DNA from: Patiria pectinifera
Lineage: Eukaryota; Echinodermata; Asteroidea; Valvatida; Asterinidae
Assembly (NCBI GenBank): GCA_029964075.1
Contig: CM057136.1
Coordinates: 9,610,001 to 9,674,000, forward strand
Reading direction: 5' to 3'
DNA: 64,000 nt
Below are positions 45,066-55,000 of this stretch, one piece after another. The stretch's first letter is position 1. Every line of letters begins with the position of its first letter. The notes below the pieces were generated by a model. It was not told where the DNA came from and did not search any database. It worked only from the letters and a program-made list of their open reading frames with translations. Position numbers and translations under genes: made by a program.

Positions 45066-45345
45066 TGAGCCATTGCAATTTGTCGATCGCTGATTGGTTC
45101 CCTAGGAAAACGAAATGATGCTGGGTCACCGTACGTACATGTGTACATGTATTAAGCCTAGCCCGTATTATTGGGCGAGCCATTGAACCATATTTTCTCG
45201 ATCGCTGATTGGGTCCCTAGGAAAGCGATGATGCTGGATCACCGCACGTACATGTATATCCCCCGTATGTTTACAACCGTTGGACGAGCCATTCAACCAT
45301 ATCGTGACTGCTGATTAGTTCCCTAGGAAAGCCTAGGGAGAAAAT
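45066..45345 (+). repeat. ~115-bp local triplication
   Basis: Three degenerate copies, each with GAGCCATT, CGCTGATTGG(T/G)TCCCTAGGAAA and GATGCTGG(G/A)TCACCG, starting near 45066, 45178 and 45288. The third is shortened. No coding frame is conserved. Confidence 0.7.
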
Positions 45346-45934
45346 GAAAAAAAGTTGAACCGCTGATACGAAATGGCCAAAATGTTAGTGCGAGTAAGCC
45401 CGCTGGTCCAATTGTTGTGCCATTAGAGGGCGCACCACTGTCCACTATCGATCACTAGCGGCTTGGGCCAAGACTAGGAATCACACTGATCGTGTTTCTA
45501 ATTGGTCCAGAAGGCAAGTGGTAAAATGCCTCACCCGTCACAGGGCTGCCTACTTTGAGTAAAAGCCGAGAGTGAGAATTTGGCGACGGAGCTTGATCAG
45601 AACTAATGCGAGCGCAAAGCCAGCCCTAAGCCCCATTGGCGTGGGTTTGGGGCTCGCGTAAGGCCCCCTAACATGCCTAACAACTTTGGACTCTAGATGG
45701 ATCTTTGGATTGCTCTGTTGTGCGATCTGAGGCAATTTCTTACCACTTTAACAAATTGTTGTTGAGCAAAAGATCATTTAAAACATCATTTTTGAGTTTT
45801 ATTTATTTAATTGTTTTAGTGTGAGAAATCTCATGTGTGTGTGAGAGCATGAGAATAACCAGAAATGCGTGAGTCTCACGCTCAGCGCATGAGAGTTGGC
45901 AGGCCTGCTGTAGTAACTCTCCTTTTGTTTGATT

Positions 45935-46130
45935 AGTCACAGACAGTCAAAAATTTAAGGCGCAGCTGGCTTATCATTCTTCTACAGTCAAAGCGCAGCT
46001 AAATGTACAAAGTTTATCAGGTTTCATAACAATCACAGCCAGTCAATCCTGCTTTATGAAGGCAGGGAGCACTCAACTGTTAGAAACAGTCACCTGATTT
46101 TGACTGCTGGGCTGGCCTTGTTGAAATTAT
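45935..46130 (-). repeat. dispersed repeat H, copy 2
   Basis: The reverse complement matches 16905-17196 (AAAGCAGGATTGACTGGC, GTTGAGTGCTCCCTGCC). The mariner-type element at 46132 begins at its edge. Confidence 0.7.
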
Positions 46131-46131
46131 A

Positions 46132-46787
46132 CAGCGTGTCCCCAAAAAAATGTCCCTCTGATAGACTGCTAAATTAATTCGAAAATGAAGTATTATTCTC
46201 AATTTAGTGCTCAGATTAAGAAAGCCCATTTAATTTTGTAACTTCTGTGAAAATTTCATTGGTCTCGCTTCATTGGTTTTGAATACACAGTCTATTATGT
46301 AACAGCAGTGCTTTTCAGCCCATTCCAAGTTTGCAGGTGGAAGGATGTGCAGGAGGACAATAAAGGTTTACAAGCTGGACATTGAAGAACAAACCATAAG
46401 TGGAACACACCCTGTGAAAGCAAACACGACCACTGGAACTGAACTTTGATTAGTTTTCATTTAAAAAAGTAAATGAACTTGCCTTTAGTTACTTAATAAC
46501 AAAAACAAGAACACAGTTGTTGAGATAAAAGTGAAGCATGGAATAAGGTATGGTATGTCTGTAGTGTGCATTTCTTTTTATCAAACTTGGAATGGGCCGG
46601 AAAACACTGCTGTTACATAAAAGCCTGTGTATTCAAAACCAATGAAGCGAGACCGTTGAAATTTTCACAGGAACTACAAAATTAAGTGGGCTTTCTAATT
46701 TATATGTAAACTTAATTGAGTATAAAACTTGATTTTGGTAATTATTCTGTGGTCCATGAGAGGGACATTTTTTTTTGGGACACGCTG
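46132..46787. mobile_element. TA-flanked long-TIR element, mariner-type ends
   Basis: TA then CAGCGTGTCCCCAAAAAAAT at the left; GGGACACGCTG then TA at the right. Inverted similarity extends about 200 bp inward (for example CTTCATTGGTTTTGAATACA versus TGTATTCAAAACCAATGAAG). The short middle has no recognisable transposase. Confidence 0.85.
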
Positions 46788-46812
46788 TATACCGGACAGA
46801 GGGTGACTGCTG

Positions 46813-46950
46813 TATGTTCCGACACCCCTATGTTCCGACAACCTACATGTAGACATGGTAGATTGTGTTACTCCCGGTTAGGTTTAGGGTTAGGGTTTAG
46901 GGTTAGGAATAGGAAGATGTGCAGTCGGAACATAGGGGTGTCGGAACATA
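46813..46950. mobile_element. inverted repeat with telomere-like core
   Basis: Perfect 27-bp arms: TATGTTCCGACACCCCTATG at the left and the complement ending GTCGGAACATA at the right. Between them, 46877-46908 is a TTAGGG/TTTAGGG run. Each arm itself is a direct duplication of GTTCCGAC. Confidence 0.75.
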
Positions 46951-47084
46951 GAGGTGTAACCGGACGGAGAGGGAGGGCATTTAGTTTCAAAAGCTCATAT
47001 GATCTTGGAATTTTGCCAAATACTGGTATACATTTGTATACTATTGTAACAACTGAAATTTTCCATTGGTCATGCTTAGTTGAT

Positions 47085-47285
47085 TCTCAGGACCAATCTA
47101 TTGAAAGCGCCGCTGATCAATGCTGTTGGGACCGATCACACACAGCCTCGACGGTCTGACATGCGTGTTCAACAGTCCGTCATGTGTGCACGTGTATGAC
47201 GCACGCAGCTTCAAACTGTAGTGTTGCGCAAGAGAGGTGCACATGTTGTCGCCCACATGCTAGTGGGCGGGGCTGAATGGGTCAG
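47085..47285 (+). repeat. diverged relative of element J
   Basis: GGACCAATC, TCTGACATGCGTG, GTGTATGACGCACGCAGC and GGGCGGGGCTGAATGGG parallel the order of blocks in 61953-62121, but divergence is high. Confidence 0.4.
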
Positions 47286-47594
47286 TGTATTTGTGGGCGG
47301 GTCCAGTCTGTAACTTTCAAGTGTAAATGTCGCCAATGTACAGGTATAGGCAGTGAGTGAAGCAGATGATTATACTGGTATTGAAATGAAAGCTTGACTT
47401 TCATTTGCAGGTTTGTACACGTACATGCACGTGTACACGTACGAGACAGCTACATTACATGTATGTAGGCTTGTACATGTAAAAGACACAGACAAGAAGC
47501 CGTCATGTGCCAAGGAAAAGGACCCACCTTCTATGCAAATATTCCATGCCCAAGTTGTCCTTTCAGTCAAAATCAAGCAAGTTAAGAATTCCCA

Positions 47595-47800
47595 GCCTAT
47601 AAAGCAGGATTGACTGGCAACTTACAAAATGTACATGTACATGTAACGTGATACAGCTGTGCTTTGACTGTTGGTGATTGATACGCCAGCTGTGCCTACC
47701 ACTGCTTTTGTCTATTGACTGAATTTGACGAGTCACGGTGCTTGCGTGAAATATGATCTGACTTGTGGGTGACTAGCCTGTGTAAAAGGCATGGCAGGGG
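47595..47800 (+). repeat. dispersed repeat H, copy 3
   Basis: AAAGCAGGATTGACTGGCAA, GCTGTGCTTTGACTGTTGG and AAAGGCATGGCAGGGGAA match 16905-17196, with an ACATGTAC-rich insertion after the first block. Confidence 0.72.
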
Positions 47801-48598
47801 AATGGGATTGATTTTTTTCTGTGACTGTTCAGATACATGTAGCAGGAGGATTAATGTCAGTACTAATAATTAGTAATGTGTAAAGGCACTGAACAAAAGA
47901 GTCATAAAAGAAGCAGTACAGCACCAGACACAAATTTACATTAAGTACATAACCAGCAAGTATTCGTAATCCACAAGCGTGAACATGTGTACATGTACAT
48001 CGTACATGATGAACGCTGTACGCTGCATGTACCTTCCTCCTAATTTTTTGTTTTGAATCCTATAATATTCATGAGCAAACAATTCATACTACCAGCATGA
48101 TGTTTGCAGATATATTAATTTTCTACGTCACGAAAGCCTTGAACAAATCCATTAATCAAACACAGAGATCCACGGCTGTACATCGGATAAAAACCAGGCT
48201 AAGTTTAATTGCGCTATATCCAGTATTGACTTTATAACAGCCAAATTTCCTTTGGGACTGTTTACTGCAAACAAGGGCACGGTTTCAGCATTTTTCAAGG
48301 GGAAAATGTCTGCTTTTGACCCTGACAATACATACTGTAAGTGTGTCTGTCACGTTCCGCCATATCAGGTCATTGTGCAGATTTGACACGAACTACGTGA
48401 TATTCAATTTTGTGGAATGAGGTCACTAGTTTTAACGAAGGTCATGCTTTGTACACATGACAGGTAAAGGGAATAAAGCGTGGTTGCATTTCAGGGAATT
48501 GTCAAAAGAGATTCTGGTGGGTGAGTGAGTAATGATTTACTTGTGCCTCAGATTTTGATTCGGAAAAAAAAATAGGAAAGAATGAATGTGAATTTATT

Positions 48599-49133
48599 TT
48601 AAAGATATAGTCCATCATTTGTAATTTGTGCATTTTGTTCGTTTGAAGCAACAAAAGTGTTCAAAATCTAACGAAGGATACTGAACAACTAACCTGATGA
48701 AGTTTCAGCTCAGCTTCAGCTGTATATTCCGAGAAAAACAGCATTCTAGAATCTCAATTTCAAATCAAAAGTTGCTGAATCATGTTTTGAATTGTTTTGA
48801 ATTGCAGCTATATGCCATGTCGCGCACTGATCCGACGAATTATAGCAACCGCGCGCGCCTGTGCGTCGTGCCAATGCTTGCGCGCGCTGCACCGAATTAC
48901 AAAACGAACTACTAATTTAAATTTTCCCACGGTGCGTCTTAAGACGCACCGTTGGAAAGGCCTTCTTTCGTTGATTACTTCAAAATGATAGCTTGTCAGA
49001 AAGATTAATTTTACAGGGAGTTTAGTCCACTTACTATCTTTCAACAAATTATGTTTTTCAACAATAATACGCCAGTTACTTTTTCGGATGGCTGCAAATG
49101 ATGGACTAGGCCTATAGCTTTAAGTCATTTGCT
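48599..49133 (+). mobile_element. TTAA element family B, copy 2
   Basis: TTAA then AGATATAGTCCATCATTTG; right end CAAATGATGGACTA..TAGCTTTAA. Very similar to copy 5 at 55168. Confidence 0.88.
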
Positions 49134-50340
49134 GGTCAATTCTGATGTGACATACATGTATGTGGGACACAGACGCACTACATGGACATTATTCGTGTTC
49201 CACTTGCACTCGCGGGTACCTACATGTAATAATAGTACATGTATGTATTTCATTGAAACATACTTTACTTCTGACAATGTTATGATAGGCGCATAACATA
49301 CCGGTAACAGCCAAAAAGTTGAATGAACCTTTTTTTTTTCTTAAAAATTGTACTCACTGATGGGTTTTATCAAAATTAAAATTCACTTTATGACTATGAC
49401 TTTTTATTATATGCACACTGTTGAATTGTCAAAAATGAACATACATGTACATGCGAAACTGCCCCGCGTTTTATATGTATTGTACATAAAGAAATACTAA
49501 ACGTACATGTACGTGGTTCTTGATTGTACACAACATGACCAATGTACATGTACATGTACACGTTACCTAAATTTAATGTCCCTGTACATGTACACGTGTA
49601 TGATTTTGGTGTATGTCTCCAATTGTGCAATACATATGTAGGGCAAATGGAAAAAGTTCAGACTGAAATTCGCATAGATTTGAATACCCTATTCAATCAG
49701 TAATAAAAAAAAAAAAATGGCAAAAAAAATAATAATAATAATTCGACCTACATTTGTACCTAACCTATTTTTGAAAGGCATGTAATCGGTAGCAGAACTA
49801 AATTTTTTTGGCCTTTCTGGATAGACCAGTAAAATCTTTCTGTATTGCTCATGCATTGAACAACAATTAAATATAAAATTAAAGATGTATCCCTGTATTT
49901 TATTTATTTATTTCCTGTTTTATTTTACCAGGCATGCCAGGGTAGCCCCATCAGATATCTAAGAACTGTTCTCCCTGGGGGCCCTGGATTAAAACAATAC
50001 AAATTACAGGACAATAAAAACTAGTTAGTTATTAAAAAAAATACAGTTTACACACGGATAATGCATACATGTACATTTACATTTTCCCCAACTGAATATT
50101 TGAGTAAGTAGAAGGCCCTAATTCATGATTTTAATTTCCCCCAGAATACATGTATATGTGGCAAGTTGTATAAATATTTATAAGAAATTTATTTCTTAAG
50201 GTTATATGTCGCGTCGCTCAAATGTAAATCAACAATTTACAGGTTAAACCTTGACTTAATATTCTCATATTCTGAAGCTCGTAAACCATGCATATAAAAT
50301 GTTACTGTTGACAGTATTTGTACACTATACAAGACCCTAA

Positions 50341-50726
50341 GGCCAAAAAAAAAAAGTCTCCGGTTTCTGGTATGGAGATTGCCCAAAAAAGTGGTGCGGC
50401 GACGCAGCCTTTTTTTTTTTTTTACCTGATTTTTTGGCTTCAAATGTCAGCTGATGACTGCAAATGGTGCCCAACTAAACTTAGTGCAAATACATGTATG
50501 GGAGTCCAGAGAGGCCACATAACATGCATAAAGCTTATTCTCGATCATAAGCCCATCTAAAAACACGTTAAAATTGTGCAGCAGCAGGAATCAAGTCAAA
50601 CCAGTGAGTTTGGCGGTTTTGAGACATCATCTTTCATTGAAAAAAACAACGTTTTCATTTTGCCGACGCGCATGGCTACGGCGACGCGCGCGCATACCAG
50701 AAACCGGAGACTTTTTTTTTTTGGCC
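50341..50726 (-). mobile_element. MITE family I, copy 2
   Basis: GGCC then an A-run and AGTCTCCGGTTTCTGGTATG at the left; complement then GGCC at the right. Opposite internal orientation to 6461-6812. Confidence 0.82.
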
Positions 50727-50889
50727 TACATGTACATGTAAGTGGTATAGAGTGTCAGTCCAACCTGTACATGTACATGTACACATGTATGTAATAAATT
50801 ATACACTACATTGGTAGCATTTTTTTGTAGGAAAGTACAGAAAATGCTTTGTTCTGCAAAATCTCAAACGTGGGAGACATCGGTCGCCA

Positions 50890-51260
50890 TTAACCCTAAT
50901 TCCTCGAGCACTTTTACTGGGAAGTATCTTGAATTCCCCAAAATCCACCAATTTTGTCATGCAAATTTTTTTGTTGGAGTCCTGAGTCCATCAGAATCCG
51001 CCAGTGAGTCCATCAGAATCCACCAATGTAGTACATGTACGTACATATACCTCATACAAATGTACAGACCAAACATATAGCCAAGGAGTTAAACGTGTTG
51101 AGATCCCGAATCCATCAAAGTACCCTAACTACATGTACTCAATATGGAGGTATCCTGAATCCATCAAAATCCTGCAGCACCGCTTGTTGTCCTTCATCCA
51201 TAAAAATCCCCCAATTCTTTTAAGGGATTCCCAGAACTTAAACTTTGGCTCTCGTTTCAG
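50890..51260 (+). repeat. diverged TTAA/CCCTAA element, family E-like
   Basis: Starts TTAACCCTAATTCCTCGAGC. Contains CCATCAGAATCC and CCATCAAAATCCTGC repeats and an internal AAGGAGTTAAA that could be an end. Boundaries are uncertain. Confidence 0.45.
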
Positions 51261-51367
51261 CTCCTGAAGATTTAACATGCGACTGATTTCCACAAAATGA
51301 GTCTTAACAGCTTCAGGATTTGCTTTTACTTTTAGGTTTTGCATATGCAGTAGAGAACATTAACTGC

Positions 51368-51848
51368 TTAAAAGTGCAGTCCATCATTTGTAATTTGTGC
51401 ATTTTGTTCATTTGAAGCAACAAACGTGCTCAAGATCTAAAGAAGGGTGCTGAACAACTAACCTGATTAAGTTTTAGATCAGCTTCAGCTGTATTTTTCG
51501 AGAAAAACAGCATTCTAGGATCTCGATTTCAAATCAAGTTGCTGAATCATGTTTTAAATTGGGCCTAAATTCAGCGTCCGATGTCGCGCACTGATCCGAC
51601 GAATTAAAGCAACCGCGCGTGCGTGTGCGTCATGTCAACGCTGAAAAGAATAAACTGAACTACTAACGGAAATTTCCAACGGTGCGTCTTTAGACACATT
51701 GTTGGAAAGGCCTTCTTTCGTTGATTTCTTCAAAATGACAGCGTTCCAGAAAGAAGAATTTCACAGGGAGTTTAGTTCCCTTACTATCTTTCAACCAAGT
51801 ATGTTTTTCAGCAATAATAACGTCAGTTACTTTTTGGATTGCTGATGA
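51368..51848 (+). mobile_element. TTAA element family B, copy 3, right end missing
   Basis: TTAA then AAGTGCAGTCCATCATTTG at the left. Similarity stops after TTACTTTTTGGATTGCTG, so the right terminal repeat is lost. It ends about 50 bp before the putative first exon of the mucin-like gene. Confidence 0.8.
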
Positions 51849-51898
51849 AAATCCTGACCGTTCAATTGAGTTCCTTTCTTTCTTTTTTTTGCCCACAG

Positions 51899-52041
51899 TT
51901 ACTACGTGCGTACACGTCCTTGACTCGACTTTGAAGCAGATTATCTCTCCATTTACCACAAAACATCTTGGGAGCTCCGTTCCGCAGGACACAGAAGACA
52001 CCTTGTTTTGTCCCTACGTGCCCTAGACGTAGCCATTAGCG
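51899..52041 (+). other. 5' UTR part of the mucin-like gene's start exon
   Basis: A long pyrimidine tract ending TTTTTTTGCCCACAG marks a strong acceptor at 51898, so the start exon may be internal with an upstream non-coding exon. An in-frame TAG at 52030 precedes the ATG. Confidence 0.5.
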
Positions 52042-52084
52042 ATGAGGTTCCCAACAGCATGCGTGTGCTTGCTCTTAATAGCTG
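52042..52084 (+). CDS. mucin-like gene exon 1, signal peptide
   Basis: Encodes 14 residues, the hydrophobic start of the signal peptide. Donor AGCTG/GTAAGT. Joining to exon 2 keeps the Ala/Ser/Gly-rich cleavage region in frame. Confidence 0.88.
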
Positions 52085-55000
52085 GTAAGTGTTTTGTCAA
52101 AGTTTACCACAGAAACGGTCCCCAACCGTTATCTGATAAATTTTGAGGGAGTTCCACTAATAAAATCATGTCATTGCATTGACTGATGAAGGAAGATTTA
52201 TTTGGAAGTTTGAAGGGAGAAATCGAGTACCTGTAGAGTGAATACTTGTCGTGGTGTCATAAATTTGTGTTGATGTTCACTATTGCGGCAAGTACTAACA
52301 AGCGTCAATACATGTTGGGAAAAATGTTACCGTGTTTTTATTTTGATTTTACTAGTTTCCTCGAGGGGAGCAGCGCAGACGACTCAACCGCCAACAAAGC
52401 CACCCACTGAAACACCTGCACCGGCTGGTACATCAGAAGCAGCAATACCAACAACGGCATCTAATCCAGCACAGACGCCAACAGCAGAGGTACCGACTCC
52501 ATCGGCAATGGTTACACAACCGCCAAACCCGACTTCGCCCGGAGCAGTGGCAACGGATCCGCCTGCGACAGCAGCGCCCCAAGTGCCATCAGCAGCAGGA
52601 TCTACTGCAGCGGCATCTGCAGCACCTCAAGTACCATCTTCAGAGGTACCAACACCAACTCCAGCGGCACCGACTGTGCCAACAACGGCAACGCCCCCAC
52701 AACCAACAACAGAGGTACCCACACCGACCCCAGCAACACCAACACCAACACCAACAGGGACACCGACAACTGCTGCGCCGAACCCAACAGCAACGCCGAC
52801 ACCCTCTTTGTCATCAACAGCAGTTCCTTCTGTCCCAACAACTGCAGCGGTGACTCCGTCCGCAACGGCCACACCCCCTCCAGCATCCACAGAAGTACCA
52901 ACACCAACAGCGGCACCAGTTACACCATCCACAGCAACAGCAGCTCCGTCAAAAACTGCAGCAGCTCCGACAGCTTCAGCACCCCCAACAACTGCAGCAC
53001 CTCTGCCATCAACAGCAACACCTTCTCCACCATCAACGGCAGTACCGACTCCGACAGCGACCGCAGCATCATCCCCGAAACCCACGACGTACCCCTCGGC
53101 AACACCCACTCCACAGACCCCCACCGGCGGCCCGGACAAGGACCCTAAAAACCCTAGTTCCAGTTCCACGGGGGCCATCGTGGCCGTGGTGGTTTGCGTT
53201 GTCATTGTCCTCGGGCTGATTGCGGCATTCTTTGTCTACAGGCGGTAAGTACGCGACACAAGTTTCACTTTTCTAGACTGTGACGTCATGCCTTGTTGCA
53301 ACAGGCAACAAAGCCACTCTTGAAAGCAATTTTAGTGCAGTGTGAAATATACCGATTGTTCAAATTTTTTGGTTATTAACCCTAACTCCCTAGCATGATC
53401 TAATTACTAGGAACCATACCCATCCTGGCAAATTCTAACACCATATTGGAAACTGCACACACATATCTCTGACTACGATTCTGGAGGTGTGCCCAACCCA
53501 ATGTAAAAGACTGTCAGTTTAGGGGTTCTGTACCCATCCTGACAGATTCCAACAAAAATGCCATTAGGGTTTGATGGTTTGAGTTCTGTTTGGGTTAACT
53601 GAATATCTGATTAGAATTTAAAAAAAATGTATTCATAAATTTGAAAAATGTGAGTGGTCTCAAAAGATGATGAATAACGTCAACCGTGTGATTTTCAAGG
53701 TAGAGTAGGCCATTTATAATTTGTGCATTTTTTGGGTCGGAACCAACAAAAGTGCTCAATATCTAAAGACGGATGCTTAACAACTAACCTGATCAAGTTT
53801 TAGCTCTGTGAATGCCGTATATTTCGAGAAAACAGAACAAACATTACACAGTATTCTGGATCTTGATTTCAATACTAAGTTGCAGAGTCATATTGCGCCC
53901 TCTTGTGACACAATCTTAAAATCAGCATTCGGGACATGATTCTCTTTAAATGTCACCCATTCACAGACTGACCCAATTGCAAACGACCTACAACTTAGAA
54001 TGCACGGGGACAGTTTCCTGAAAAGAAAAAAAAAATTGTCTCTTGACACATCTTTGAAAATGACTTTTTGTTGCTGTTTTCTTTGAAATGACAGCATGCC
54101 AGAAGGAATAATTTCACAGGGAATTTTAGTGTCGTTACTATCTTTAAAGGGAATATACATCATTTGCTTTTGCTGTAATTTTCAGAAATGGATGGAATTG
54201 GGGGGTTGGGATATATATAGCAAATATAGTTACACTGACTTTTTTGAGGTTTTGGGTTCGAAAATGCCATAAAAACCAAGAAAAACGATCATTTTCCTGC
54301 AGTCTGGTTCCCTGACTCCATATAAGAAGAAACAGAGCAGTTTACATACATTGGGGAATTGCAAGGTCAGGGAACCAGTCTAGCTGGCTCGTACCCGTTC
54401 ATAGGTTTGTAATCGATTGCACACAAGTGCGATGGTCAATTGGGGCCAGTATTTGAAAAAAAAGCCAGTTGTTTCCAATGCTGATCGGCCGATCAACGTT
54501 GGAAATTGATACAAAAATACCACTTTTCTTGAAAATGACAGTATACAAGGTGCCATGATTTTACAGGATGCTTTACACTGTCATTCACTAACAGTCCAGC
54601 AAGGTATTTCAAAATGATTTGGTAGTTTTATTTTTTGATGTTTGCAAATGTTGTATTTTCCCTTTAAACCAAGTAACGTTTTTTTCACAATAATTTGGTC
54701 GGTTACTTTTTGGATAGCTGCAAGTGATCTACTCTACCTTTAATCTTACAAGTTGCGTGCTACAAAACGTTGTTTTGTACTAAACCAGCATTTCCTCTGT
54801 TATTAGTTATTAAATGCAATATTGGCGTGTGAAATATTATTTTAGAATTCCAGGATTCAGGAGTGAACCTGATATGCAACAATATATACTTTTTTATTTT
54901 CCTTCGTTAGGCACAAACTGAGAAATAACTACGGTCGTTTGAACGAAGACACAGAAGAAGGTGGTTGGTCGGCCTTTTCCAAGAACCCCATCTACAGAGG

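Larger units (their letters stand above)
37869..51898. other. 14-kb gene-free interval between ZFAND4-like and mucin-like genes
   Basis: No exon with domain or phase support was found on either strand. The interval is dominated by the elements, hairpins and repeats listed separately. Stretches such as 38804-40230 and 47801-48590 are plain AT-rich DNA. The ZFAND4-like 3' UTR must extend into its start, but I saw no AATAAA close after the stop. Confidence 0.5.

Noticed and set aside
46877..46908. True interstitial telomere or chromosome end
   Set aside because: Only about five units, mixed TTAGGG/TTTAGGG, enclosed in a short perfect inverted repeat.
52602..53205. Long Val/Gly-rich and Leu-rich frames on the minus strand over the mucin-like exon
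   Set aside because: Compositional shadows of Pro/Thr/Ala codons. The plus-strand frame has a signal peptide, membrane helix and consistent splice phases.
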